Source: G020354945 sp964570585
Lineage (GTDB): Bacteria > Omnitrophota > Gorgyraeia > JABMRG01 > JAFGKX01
DNA: 51,860 nucleotides
Direction: 5' to 3'
NCBI GenBank assembly: GCA_964570585.1
Contig: CAZMYR010000009.1
Span: 1 to 51,860 of the forward strand
The notes under the pieces were generated by a model that had not been told where the DNA came from, made no database searches, and saw only the letters and a program-made list of their open reading frames with translations. The position numbers and the translations under genes were made by a program. Below are positions 40,648 through 48,762 of the stretch, in pieces. The number at the start of each line of letters is the position of its first letter. Within the stretch, counting starts at the first letter, position 1.

Positions 40648-41847
40648 ATGGCAGGAAAGAGACCTCCACTTAGTATCGATGTAGTCAGCTCTATCTTTAA
40701 GAGGGCGAAGACCAAGAGGGTATCGGCCCTATTTAAAGGGCCGACAAAGCAAACGAAGGCCAAGCTCGGCATAGAAAAGGAGGCTTTAAAACCAACTGTT
40801 CGAAAGAGATTCCACCTGGGCGTAGATATCGGCGCCAGTTCAATTAAATTCGCCCAACTTGGACGGGTAAATGGGAATCTGCAGATTATAAATTTGGCTG
40901 TGGAGGAACTGCTTCCTGGCGCGATAGGCAATTTAAAAGAGGCAGGTCATCTTTTACCGGATATCTTAAAGAAACATTTCAAGATGGAACGAATGAAACT
41001 CAAAGTCGTCTCTTCAATTTCCTCGGCAAAGGCGCAGATCCAGCTAATAAGGCTCCCAAAGATGCCGCTTTCTGAGGTAGAGCAGGCCCTGATGTGGGAG
41101 GTTCGCCAGAAAGGATCAATTAACTTAAATGAATCCTCCCTCGATTACATCGTCCTGGATGAGGAGAGGATAGACGAGGCCAGCTCAATCGAGGTACTAT
41201 CGGTCACTACCTTAAAGAAGGATGTATTTGAGCTCACGGACTTATTGGAGGCGGCCGGCTTGGCACCATTCGCTGTAGAGGTAGATCCCCTATCTATAAT
41301 TTCGGGCTTGACGTATTCCCGGCAACTGGAGCCAGAGAAGGTGATAATTCTCCTGGAGTTTGGTGCGGGCCTAACAAGTTTAAATGTAACCGTAAATAAT
41401 CAACTCCGTTTCAGCCGTAATTTGAAGGTCGATGGCAATACCTTGACCAGGGCCGTCCAGGACTATAGCGGGGTTTCATTCCAGGAGGCAGAGGAGTTAA
41501 AAAGGATTTCAGGTATTACCGATAAAGAAGCCCGAGTCCGCAATGCATTACTGCCCATTTTAGATAATTTAGTTTCTGATATTGAACATTCCTTCAAGTA
41601 CTTTTCATATCAACTGATGCAGTCAAGGATCGTTAAATTTGATAAGGTTATCTTAAGCGGTGGCTCAAGCGCTCTTCCAGGACTTCAGTCATTTTTGGCC
41701 AGCCGCCTGAACGTTCCTGTGGAGATAGCCAACTCCATAGGGACGATGGCGATTGGAGATGATGTGGCCCAGAGGATGGGCGACTTAAAGCCGTTGCTTC
41801 CGCGACTGACTGTGGCGATGGGACTGGCGCTGAGGGACGTGGAATAA
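40648..41847 (+). CDS. pilM: Type IV pilus assembly protein PilM
   Basis: A 399-residue actin-fold cytoplasmic protein. Phosphate-1 motif GVDIGASS (58-65), phosphate-2 LEFGAGLTSLNV and adenosine motif VILSGGSSALPGL match PilM, which binds ATP and docks the PilN tail below the inner-membrane ring. The first 55 residues are an extra basic segment. A GAGGT ribosome site precedes the ATG. The partner pilN follows after a short TAAGTGTG repeat. Confidence 0.92.
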   Translation: MAGKRPPLSIDVVSSIFKRAKTKRVSALFKGPTKQTKAKLGIEKEALKPTVRKRFHLGVDIGASSIKFAQLGRVNGNLQIINLAVEELLPGAIGNLKEAGHLLPDILKKHFKMERMKLKVVSSISSAKAQIQLIRLPKMPLSEVEQALMWEVRQKGSINLNESSLDYIVLDEERIDEASSIEVLSVTTLKKDVFELTDLLEAAGLAPFAVEVDPLSIISGLTYSRQLEPEKVIILLEFGAGLTSLNVTVNNQLRFSRNLKVDGNTLTRAVQDYSGVSFQEAEELKRISGITDKEARVRNALLPILDNLVSDIEHSFKYFSYQLMQSRIVKFDKVILSGGSSALPGLQSFLASRLNVPVEIANSIGTMAIGDDVAQRMGDLKPLLPRLTVAMGLALRDVE

Positions 41848-41880
41848 GTGTGTAAGTGTGTAAGTTTATAAGTGTGTAAG
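41848..41880 (+). repeat. TAAGTGTG-type simple repeat between pilM and pilN
   Basis: Units of GTGTGTAA and GTTTATAA are repeated four times. The same motif fills the spacer at 43520-43590. Confidence 0.8.
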
Positions 41881-41891
41881 TGGGAGAGTTA

Positions 41892-42476
41892 ATGAAGAGA
41901 ATAAATCTAATTCCTCGTGAGGCAAAGAGGATACCAGCGAAGAAGTGGATAAAGATAGAGGTCTTTAAATCTCGGGCCTCACGGATAATTACAGGGATTG
42001 TTTTGGTCGTGGTCTTTGTTTCCTTATGGCAGGCTACGGGGATCTTCAGATATAAGTGGGCGAACACACGTGCAGAGAAGAGGATAAGCCAGATGCAGGC
42101 ACAACTTACCATTCTCCAGGCTCAACAAGAACAGATTCGAAAGGAAAGGGAGGCGTTGGATAAGGAAAAGAAGCAGGCAGCGTCAAGAATGAAGACGCTC
42201 CAGGAGGCAAAAGAAGAAGCCGTCGATTGGTCTTCCATCTTAGCCCATTTAAGTTCTTTAGTTCCCCAGAAACTCTGGGTGACCAGGGCTTCTTTAAATA
42301 GAAATCTAGTAACTATCAATGGTACTACCTTCGACAACACCCTTGTAAGCCGTTTTATGTTGAGACTCGATGAATCTAAAACTTTTGAGGATACGAGTTT
42401 CAACTACACCCAGAAAGGGAAATTGGATGATACGGGAGTGATAAACTTTGAGGTGACAACCCACCTTGCTGAGTGA
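41892..42476 (+). CDS. pilN: Type IV pilus assembly protein PilN
   Basis: 194 residues. The N-terminal MKRINLIPRE is the conserved PilN peptide (INLLP type) that inserts into PilM. A transmembrane helix (about 33-50), a coiled coil (about 60-110) and a periplasmic ferredoxin-like fold follow. ATG at 41892 with GGAG upstream is chosen because it gives the canonical tail; the GTG at 41880 lies in the repeat. Confidence 0.92.
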   Translation: MKRINLIPREAKRIPAKKWIKIEVFKSRASRIITGIVLVVVFVSLWQATGIFRYKWANTRAEKRISQMQAQLTILQAQQEQIRKEREALDKEKKQAASRMKTLQEAKEEAVDWSSILAHLSSLVPQKLWVTRASLNRNLVTINGTTFDNTLVSRFMLRLDESKTFEDTSFNYTQKGKLDDTGVINFEVTTHLAE

Positions 42477-42477
42477 G

Positions 42478-42535
42478 AAGTTTGTTGAGTTTGTTGAGTT
42501 TATTGAGTTTGTTGGGTTTTTTGGGTTATTGAGTT
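42478..42535 (+). repeat. TTTGTTGAG/TTTGTTGGG minisatellite between pilN and pilO
   Basis: Five to six imperfect units of GTTTGTTGAGTT fill the spacer. The reverse complement recurs at 48764-48784. A related GTTTGTTGGG version encodes the Gln/Thr run of the secretin. Confidence 0.75.
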
Positions 42536-43419
42536 ATGGATATAAAATCGTTTAGAGTAGAGGCGAGGAAGTTAATCGAGCGCTTTAACAAACTGGGAAA
42601 GCGGCAGAGGCTTCTGGTATTACTTCTAATCGGTTCGATAATATTTAGCCTTTATTACAATATAGTATACAAGCCTCAAAAAGGAAACTTGCGAAGGTCA
42701 AAGGCAGCGTATACCTCCTTAAATAACCGCATAGAAAAATTGAAACTTCAGATGCCAGATATAGAAAGAGAGAAAGCAGGGCTTGCCAGGGCCAGGAAAT
42801 CTTATGAGGAGTTAAGGGCCGAACTTGCTGGGTTAGAGGCCCAGCTTCCTTCTCAAGCCCGTGTTCCCCAACTTTTGGGCGAACTCGTAAGGCAGGCCCA
42901 GGGCCTTGGTATCGATTTCGTCTCCATCAAGCCAAAGCCGACCAAGGAGAAGGCTGAATATGCCCGTCTGGACATCGAGATGAAGTTCATTACTAAATAT
43001 ACAGGTTTAGTTAATTACCTTCATAGACTTGAAAAGATTACGCAATTTTTAAATACAACATCGGTGACGATGGAAGAAACAAGAGACGGCTTGCGGGAAG
43101 AATCCCAGATGACTTTGAACCTTACTACATTATTGGGGGAGAAAGGTGCTGAGGTCGCCGAGTTCAGGGAGGTCCCATTACCTCAACCAATTTCCGTTGA
43201 GCGCAGCCCGTTTGTTTCAGAATTTAGACCGGGCCTAAGGCCCGAGGAGAAAGAAAGATATAGGCTCTCAGGAATCATCTCCCGGGGCGGACAATCAACC
43301 GCAATCATAAATGATGAGGTCTACAGGCTCGGTGATATGGTCGATAATATGAAGGTTATAGAGATTTTGCCCAATATGGTGATCTTAAACGATGGGAAGG
43401 AAAGTATTATATTGACGAT
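42536..43419 (+). CDS. pilO: PilO with PilP-like C-terminal domain, cut by a scaffold gap
   Basis: A transmembrane helix at about 24-42, a coiled coil and a periplasmic PilO fold (about 100-205). From about 240 there is a second segment (YRLSGII...AIINDEVYRLGDMV...VILNDGKE) with the beta pattern of PilP/GspC homology-region domains, which contact the secretin. The usual separate pilP gene is not seen before the secretin, so a PilO-PilP fusion is likely. The 3' end lies in the 100-N gap, so true length and stop are unknown. ATG at 42536 follows the minisatellite directly, with no clear SD. Confidence 0.85.
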
Positions 43420-43519
43420 NNNNNNNNNNNNNNNNNNNNNNNNNNNNNNNNNNNNNNNNNNNNNNNNNNNNNNNNNNNNNNNNNNNNNNNNNNNNNNNNN
43501 NNNNNNNNNNNNNNNNNNN
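43420..43519. other. Scaffold gap (100 N)
   Basis: The gap interrupts the 3' end of pilO. The right edge starts inside a TAAGTGTG repeat, a likely reason for the assembly break. True size unknown. Confidence 0.98.
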
Positions 43520-43667
43520 TAAGTGTGTAAGTGTGTAAGTTTGTAAGTGTGTAAGTTTATAAGTGTGTAAGTTTCTATGTGTGTAAGTGTGTAAGAAAGA
43601 ACTTATAAACTTTCCACTTACACACTTAAACACTTGTTTACGCACTTTACACTTAAAAACTTAAAAA
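43520..43667 (+). repeat. TAAGTGTG repeat array with inverted partner
   Basis: About eight units of TAAGTGTG/TAAGTTTG run to about 43595. After a short centre, units in opposite orientation follow (CACTTACACACTTA, CACTTTACACTTA) up to about 43665. The two halves can form a long imperfect hairpin upstream of the secretin start. Confidence 0.8.
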
Positions 43668-43673
43668 CTTGAG

Positions 43674-45545
43674 ATGGGGGATATGGTGAAAATGAAAAAT
43701 TCAAAGGTAAAAATGAGAAGTTATTTGTATTTTTTCTTTTTAGTTAATTTTTTTATTTTTAATTCTATCGCGCTTGCTGAAAGCCAGGGTTGGGCGCAGG
43801 GAGAATCACCTACTACTACTACCTTATCTACTTCTGCTGAACCTCAACAAACCCAACAAACCCAACAAACCCAAATAGTTCCACAGGCTAAGGAAGAATT
43901 GGTTACACTCGATTATAAGGATGCTGAGCTTGCTTCTGTTTTGAGGGCGCTTTCTTATTCCTTCGGCCTGAACCTTGTAACTCCCAGAGACATAAAGGGG
44001 AAGGTTACTGTTTGCTTGAAGGATGTCACCATCGACGAGGCCCTGAAGGCAATTCTGGTACCAAATGGCTTTACCCATACCCGAGAAGATAAGCTTATCT
44101 ATGTGACCTCCGGTCCTGGCCTTGAAGGGATCGGCGTGAAAACCGCCTTCATACACCTTAGATTTCTGACCCCCTCTGAGGCGAGCATGCTCCTACAGAA
44201 GGTGATTTCCACCAAGGGCGATATCCGGATAAATGAGATGACCAACAGTTTGGTCATTACTGACTTTCCGGCCAATATCGAAAAGGTAAAAGGGGTCTTA
44301 GAAGAGATTGATATCCCACCTATCCAGGTCTTAATTGAGGCAAAATTAGTTGACATTACGGAAAGAGATTACCAAAATTTTGGCTTTACTTATACGGTGG
44401 ATTATAAACCCGCAGGTGACGTAAAAGGTTTGTTTGACCGCAGCACCAGATATCAAGAGGAATTAGCCGGAAGCCAGAGTATGGCCGGCCCTTCTTCAGA
44501 ACTTTCCGGAGGTCAACTTAAAATAACTGCCCTGACCTTAAAGGGTTTATCCGGCACTGTTACCTTGGATGCACTTATTCAAGATGAGAAAGCGCATCTG
44601 CTGGCCTCACCGTCTGTTGCCACATTGAATGGCAAAGAGGCACGCATAGTAATAGGTCAGAAATACCCTTACAAGGAAAAAACTCAGAGTACCACCGGCA
44701 CTACCGAAACAACAAAATTTGTTGACGTGGGCACGCTATTACGTGTAACTCCTTGGGTCTCGCCGGATGGATGGATTACTATGAACGTCCATCCTGAGGT
44801 CTCCTCTGCAGAAGCTGCAGCTGACGGTCCGCTCATCACTACCCGCGAAGCAGATGCAACTGTAAGGGTTAGAGATGGCGAAACTATTGTTATCGGAGGC
44901 CTGATAAAGAGGCAGGACGATAGGACGAAAGGGAGAATACCCCTACTTGGTCATATACCAATCATAGGCTGGCTATTTTCTAAGGCAAAAACAGACTTAA
45001 CCTCAACCGAATTAGTAGTCTTTATCACTCCTCGTATCATTCACACGCCTGAAAAGACCAAAGCCATTGAGGCAACAAGGAGAGCGGAGGTATCTGTTAA
45101 TATAGAAGGAACAGGTGAGCGCATAGTGGTAAATCAATTCTGGAAAGAAGGCCGCGATTTGGAAAAGGATGAAGGTCTTGTATCGCGCAGAAAAGATAAA
45201 CAGACACGTATGGCCGAAGCATTAGATTGTTATAAACAGATTGCCACACAGTTTCCGGGAAACGAAAAGGCGGATGATGCCTTGTATCGTGCAGGACTCA
45301 TTGCCTACGACTATTTTGCCGATTTAGATTTAGCTAAGAAATTCTTCTCTCAGTTGATTGAACGCTACCCGGACTCACCCTATGCAGGTAAGTCAAAACG
45401 AATGGTTAAGCATATCAATAAGAAACTTGAGGCTCGCCAGAAAAAGGATAGCAGGAAACGTATCCCGAAAAAACCTGTATCCCGAACCAGGTTAGAAGAT
45501 AAAGAAATATATGGAAACAGGGGCATTATCGTAGGAGGAGAATGA
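43674..45545 (+). CDS. pilQ: Secretin (PilQ/GspD family) with C-terminal TPR region
   Basis: The outer-membrane channel. After a signal peptide (hydrophobic about 14-35) come a Q/T-rich stretch (QQTQQTQQTQ), an STN/N0-type domain (about 77-150), one secretin N1-type domain (about 155-220) and the secretin core. The core contains VLIEAKLVDI, HLLASPSVATLNGKEA and VIGGLIKRQDDR...IPLLGHIPIIGWLF. Residues about 490-600 look like one or two tetratricopeptide repeats (DALYRAGLIAYDYF...LIERYPDSPYAG), normally a separate protein. The start is uncertain: ATGs at 43674, 43683 and 43692 are in frame. GGAGGAG precedes the next gene, whose ATG overlaps this stop. Confidence 0.93.
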   Translation: MGDMVKMKNSKVKMRSYLYFFFLVNFFIFNSIALAESQGWAQGESPTTTTLSTSAEPQQTQQTQQTQIVPQAKEELVTLDYKDAELASVLRALSYSFGLNLVTPRDIKGKVTVCLKDVTIDEALKAILVPNGFTHTREDKLIYVTSGPGLEGIGVKTAFIHLRFLTPSEASMLLQKVISTKGDIRINEMTNSLVITDFPANIEKVKGVLEEIDIPPIQVLIEAKLVDITERDYQNFGFTYTVDYKPAGDVKGLFDRSTRYQEELAGSQSMAGPSSELSGGQLKITALTLKGLSGTVTLDALIQDEKAHLLASPSVATLNGKEARIVIGQKYPYKEKTQSTTGTTETTKFVDVGTLLRVTPWVSPDGWITMNVHPEVSSAEAAADGPLITTREADATVRVRDGETIVIGGLIKRQDDRTKGRIPLLGHIPIIGWLFSKAKTDLTSTELVVFITPRIIHTPEKTKAIEATRRAEVSVNIEGTGERIVVNQFWKEGRDLEKDEGLVSRRKDKQTRMAEALDCYKQIATQFPGNEKADDALYRAGLIAYDYFADLDLAKKFFSQLIERYPDSPYAGKSKRMVKHINKKLEARQKKDSRKRIPKKPVSRTRLEDKEIYGNRGIIVGGE

Positions 45546-45868
45546 TGGGCAAGAGAATTGGGGTTTTAGCGCTTTTAATCATCTGTGGTCTATTGACTAT
45601 GCACTGTAAACTCGTTTATGCCGGCGACCCGATAAGAAAACTTGGTCGTGGCATAACCAATACTGCCACAGGTTGGGTTGAGATTCCTAAGGAGATAGGA
45701 AGAAGCGTAGAAAAATCTGGCGATATGGCGGGCTTGCTTGTCGGGCCTTTAAAAGGAATAGCCAAGGCGATTGGAAGGACGTTGGTAGGGGTTTATGAAG
45801 TCCTGACTTTTCCCGTGCCCGTGCCCCAGGACTATGAGCCCGTAATTGAACCAGAGTTTGTCTTCTAA
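45542..45868 (+). CDS. TIGR04073-like exported protein (exosortase-associated family)
   Basis: 108 residues. A signal peptide (LALLIICGLLTMHCKLVYA) is followed by KLGRGITNTATGWVEIPKEI, GPLKGIAKAIGRTLVGVYEVLTF and YEPVIEPEFVF (partial strings). This closely follows the small TIGR04073 family named for co-occurrence with exosortase systems; its function is unknown. A Cys near the end of the leader (MHCKL) leaves lipoprotein processing open. It starts inside the secretin stop (ATGATGG), with AGGAGGAG as ribosome site, so it is tightly coupled to the secretin and may assist it. Confidence 0.8.
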   Translation: MMGKRIGVLALLIICGLLTMHCKLVYAGDPIRKLGRGITNTATGWVEIPKEIGRSVEKSGDMAGLLVGPLKGIAKAIGRTLVGVYEVLTFPVPVPQDYEPVIEPEFVF

Positions 45869-45873
45869 AAGAA

Positions 45874-46025
45874 TAGAAGCGGATTAACGCTGATTAAAAC
45901 GCGGATTGAAAAACATAGAGGCGGATCAACGCAGATATCGACGCGGAAGCACGCGGATGCAAGGAAGGACACGGAGGCTAACATCAGCGTAAATCCGCGT
46001 AGATATCCGCGTATATCCGCTTCTA
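45874..46025 (+). repeat. Palindromic repeat R1 (long, compound)
   Basis: The ends TAGAAGCGGAT (45874) and ATCCGCTTCTA (ending 46025) are perfect inverses. The inside carries repeated ACGC(T/G)GAT words and a second internal start (TAGAGGCGGATCAACGC), so it is a compound member of the 83-bp family. It ends seven bases before the pilC ATG and occupies the place of its ribosome site. Confidence 0.85.
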
Positions 46026-46032
46026 TAAAAGT

Positions 46033-47250
46033 ATGCCAAACTATATATACAAGGCACGAGATAGGACAGGGGTGCTTTTAACAGGCGCGGTGGATGCAGC
46101 GGATGAAATCGCTGTCGCCACAAACTTACGTAAGCTCGGCTACAGCGTAATCTCCATAGAAAGAGAGAGCGAACTTAAGTTAAGGGTAGCGGGCTTGTGG
46201 CAAAGGAGGAAGGGAGCTCACCGACAGGAACTCCTTTTCTTTACCCGACAGCTTTCAACCATGCTTAAATCAGGTATCTCTTTGACGGAAGCCCTTGCAG
46301 GCATCGCCCAGCAGACAAGGCATAAGTTGTTTAGAGAGACCATTGAATCTGTGCGCAAGGATATCGAGACGGGAGCAACCTTCTCTGATGCGCTGTCAAA
46401 ACATCCCAGGGTCTTCTCAGAGCTATTCATAAGCATGGTAAGGGTTGGTGAGGCTGCCGGGATCCTGGATGATGTGTTAGCGAGACTGACTACTTTGGGT
46501 ACCCAGGAGTTGGAGGTTCGCACCAGGATACAATCTGCCCTGACCTACCCGGTAATCTTGGTCACGGTGGCGGTCCTGATAGTGGGTTTCCTCTTAATAA
46601 ATATCATTCCAAAATTCGTTGTCGTCTTTGAGACCTATGAGGCAAGGTTGCCTCTGCCAACCCAAATCCTATTGGGGGTTAGCTTCGCTCTCAGGAGGCT
46701 GTGGCTCTTTCTTATCATCGGCCTTGGCCTCTTCATCCTCTGGTTCAGGAGGTATCTTAAGACAGAAAGGGGAAGATATAAATTCGACTCCTACCTATTG
46801 AAGATGCCGCTATTCGGCCAACTTTACCTTAAGCTTATGGTCTCGAGGTTTGCCCGCACCTTTGGCGCCCTCACCACCTCGGGTGTGTCGATCCTGGAAG
46901 CTCTGTCTGTTACAGAGAAGACCGTCACCAATAAGGTTATCACCAAGATAATTCAGAATATAAGGAATGCCATCACCGAGGGAGAGTCCTTGACCGAGCC
47001 GTTCAGGGCCAGCGGCGTATTTCCGCCGATGGTGATACAGATGGTCTCAGCTGGCGAGAAGACGGGTAAACTTGATCAGATGCTTTCAGATGTTGCCACC
47101 TTCTATGACCAGGAGGTCGAATATACCGTTAGGAATATAACTACCGCCCTGGAGCCCCTGCTTTTGTTGGGGATGGGTATTATGGTTGCCTTTATCGCGC
47201 TCTCGGTGTTGTTGCCGATATTTAATTTGATTAAGGTATTTCGTCATTAG
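46033..47250 (+). CDS. pilC: Type IV pilus/type II secretion inner-membrane platform protein (PilC/GspF)
   Basis: 405 residues with the two T2SSF repeats. Each is a cytoplasmic helical domain (FFTRQLSTMLKSGISL...; FARTFGALTTSGVSIL...) followed by membrane helices (about 175-195, 225-243, 375-400). EGESLTEPF and MVSAGEKTGKLDQML are typical. It anchors the PilM/N/O ring and the PilB motor. The ATG has no recognisable SD because repeat R1 lies directly upstream. Confidence 0.95.
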   Translation: MPNYIYKARDRTGVLLTGAVDAADEIAVATNLRKLGYSVISIERESELKLRVAGLWQRRKGAHRQELLFFTRQLSTMLKSGISLTEALAGIAQQTRHKLFRETIESVRKDIETGATFSDALSKHPRVFSELFISMVRVGEAAGILDDVLARLTTLGTQELEVRTRIQSALTYPVILVTVAVLIVGFLLINIIPKFVVVFETYEARLPLPTQILLGVSFALRRLWLFLIIGLGLFILWFRRYLKTERGRYKFDSYLLKMPLFGQLYLKLMVSRFARTFGALTTSGVSILEALSVTEKTVTNKVITKIIQNIRNAITEGESLTEPFRASGVFPPMVIQMVSAGEKTGKLDQMLSDVATFYDQEVEYTVRNITTALEPLLLLGMGIMVAFIALSVLLPIFNLIKVFRH

Positions 47251-47292
47251 TAGAAGCGGATTGACGCGGATATTTACGCGGATTAACGCGGA
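47251..47292 (+). repeat. Palindromic repeat R2 (left part only)
   Basis: It begins on the base after the pilC TAG. TAGAAGCGGATTGACGC is followed by two more ACGCGGAT words. Over 42 bp it differs from the left part of R3 at only about four positions, but it lacks the right half. It directly precedes the GxxExxY gene. Confidence 0.8.
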
Positions 47293-47301
47293 AAATACGA
47301 A

Positions 47302-47700
47302 ATGGATAAGTTGTTGTATAGGCAGGAATCTTATGCGATACGCGGTGCGTGTTTTGCAGTTTGGAAGGAATTCGGCAATGCTTTTAAAGAAACAGTAATT
47401 GAAAAGGCCTTGGCAAGGGAATTTAAGGATAGGGGGTTATCTATAAATAGGCAGAAGCGGATAAATATATTTTATAAGGATGAGAATGTCGGTGTTTATA
47501 TTCCAGATTTTGTAATAAATAATAAAATTATTATAGAGATCAAGGTTAAACCTATACTGATTCAGGAAGATGAAAGACAATTTTGGTATTATCTAAAAGG
47601 TTCAGAATGCAAGTTAGGTTTTCTGGTTAATTTTAGCTCTAAAAATTTGGAAATTAGGAGGCGTGTATATGATAAAGCTCGTAGGAAAGCATATAAATAG
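47302..47700 (+). CDS. GxxExxY family protein (PD-(D/E)XK nuclease-like)
   Basis: 132 residues. The family box is GNAFKETVIEKAL, where the usual Tyr of GxxExxY is Ile. The nuclease-type core is PDFVINNKIIIEIK, with D69, E79 and K81 in the D...ExK arrangement. Its function is unknown. It interrupts a pilus operon between pilC and the major pseudopilin, and palindromic repeats of one family lie on both sides (R2, R3). Its TAG stop is the first three bases of R3. GxxExxY genes are often found near such repeats in my recollection. The SD is weak. Confidence 0.85.
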   Translation: MDKLLYRQESYAIRGACFAVWKEFGNAFKETVIEKALAREFKDRGLSINRQKRINIFYKDENVGVYIPDFVINNKIIIEIKVKPILIQEDERQFWYYLKGSECKLGFLVNFSSKNLEIRRRVYDKARRKAYK

Positions 47701-48238
47701 AAGCGGATTGACGCTGATATCTACGCTGATTAACGCTGATGGCGTGAATCCGCGTAGATATCCGCGTCTATCAGCTTCTATAAAATCAGCTTTTAAAAAT
47801 GGTTTTACCCTAATCGAACTTCTCATCGTAATAACCATCATAGCTATTCTGGCGGCGACGATTATACCTAATTTCATCGGCTTTGATGTTGAGGCGCGTA
47901 TCTCTGCCACAAAGACAAATCTTGATAGCCTTCGCACCAGGATAACTTTATTCAGGGCAAAGGAGGGAAGATACCCCGAATCTTTAGGGGAGTTGCTCGA
48001 CACCTACTACATCGATGCCGGGATAAGGAAGCCATATCTAAATAAGCTTCCTCCGGAGATGATAAGTGAAAAGGCGGGCAATTCGGATTACGTAGACATC
48101 CTCTCCTCTGAGGAACCGTTGGTCAAGGAAGGGGGTTGGGTCTATTATAAAGACTTAGCTGAGCTCCATATAAATCTTGATGAGCCACTGGGTTCGAGGT
48201 GGGGTGAGTTTGCTGAGGAAAGACCAATTGACTGGTGA
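47669..48238 (+). CDS. Major pseudopilin-like protein with repeat-encoded leader (GspG/PilE type)
   Basis: A prepilin peptidase site KNG|FTLIELLIVITII with Glu at +5 is unmistakable, followed by a GspG-like small globular domain. The start is odd: the only well-supported one is ATG 47669, with a perfect AGGAGG seven bases upstream, inside the end of the GxxExxY gene. This gives a 45-residue leader, most of it translated from repeat R3 (RSGLTLISTLINADGV, RRYPRLSAS). Normal leaders have 6-25 residues. The 189-residue precursor would mature to about 144. An ATG at 47799 beside the cleavage site is out of frame. Confidence 0.85.
   Translation: MIKLVGKHINRSGLTLISTLINADGVNPRRYPRLSASIKSAFKNGFTLIELLIVITIIAILAATIIPNFIGFDVEARISATKTNLDSLRTRITLFRAKEGRYPESLGELLDTYYIDAGIRKPYLNKLPPEMISEKAGNSDYVDILSSEEPLVKEGGWVYYKDLAELHINLDEPLGSRWGEFAEERPIDW
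47698..47780 (+). repeat. Palindromic repeat R3 (83 bp), translated in the pseudopilin leader
   Basis: TAGAAGCGGATTGACGC opens it and ATCAGCTTCTA closes it. Its first TAG stops the GxxExxY gene, and the rest is read in the pseudopilin frame as RSGLTLI...LINADGVNPRRYPRLSAS. Confidence 0.88.
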
Positions 48239-48674
48239 AAAACATAGAAGCGGATTAACGCCGATCAAAACGCTGATTAACGCTGACGGCGTAGATCAGC
48301 GTAGATATCCGCGTATATCCGCTTCTAATTCTAAGAGAGGGGCGGTTCTCATCACTGTGATAATTATCCTCGCATTCTTAGCGGTTTTGGGAATGAGCTT
48401 GGTCGCTTTTTTGTTTTCCCGCTCAGTTCACAACCAGATGGAGTTGGATAGGCTAAAGGCGTTATATCTTGCTGAAGCAGGTATCGCTGCCTCTTTGTAT
48501 GAGCTGAGGGTAGATATAGATTACGATGGCGATGGAGTTGGCAATATCCCTGAAAGGAAACTCGGTGATGGGACCTACCGGGTAAGACATGGCTTTCAGA
48601 CATCTACCATTACCTCAACAGGCATTGTAAATGACGCAAGGAGGACGGTACAGATAAGGTATTCTGCACTTTAA
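48228..48674 (+). CDS. PilX/GspK-like minor pseudopilin
   Basis: A KRG|AVLITVIIILAFLAVLGM start is followed by ALYLAEAGIAASLYEL, the usual PilX-type N-terminal helix. The +5 residue is Thr, not Glu, as in GspK/PilX-like proteins. TTG 48228 is chosen because GAGGAA lies seven bases upstream; GTG 48204 and ATG 48180 are also in frame. All starts read through repeat R4, which encodes RSGLTPIKTLINADGV and RRYPRISAS. It overlaps the previous gene by 11 bp. The globular part contains DIDYDGDGVGN, which could bind Ca2+. Confidence 0.78.
   Translation: MTGEKHRSGLTPIKTLINADGVDQRRYPRISASNSKRGAVLITVIIILAFLAVLGMSLVAFLFSRSVHNQMELDRLKALYLAEAGIAASLYELRVDIDYDGDGVGNIPERKLGDGTYRVRHGFQTSTITSTGIVNDARRTVQIRYSAL
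48245..48327 (+). repeat. Palindromic repeat R4 (83 bp), translated in the PilX-like leader
   Basis: The ends TAGAAGCGGAT and ATCCGCTTCTA are perfect inverses. It has the same length and the same translated frame as R3. Confidence 0.9.
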
Positions 48675-48679
48675 AATAA

Positions 48680-48762
48680 TAGAAGCGGATTAACGCTGAT
48701 TAAAACGCTGATAAACGCTGATGGCGTAAATCAGCGTAACTATCAGCGTATTTCAGCTTCTA
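48680..48762 (+). repeat. Palindromic repeat R5 (83 bp), intergenic
   Basis: It starts five bases after the PilX-like stop: TAGAAGCGGATTAACGC to TTCAGCTTCTA. It is followed by AACTCAATAAACTCAACAAAC, the reverse complement type of the pilN-pilO minisatellite, and then the pilB ribosome region. Confidence 0.9.

Noticed and set aside
47799..47801. ATG at 47799 as the pseudopilin start
   Set aside because: It is one base out of frame with KNGFTLIE.
45874..48762. CRISPR array
   Set aside because: The repeats are 83 bp, palindromic, irregularly spaced by whole genes and partly coding; there are no spacers and no cas genes.
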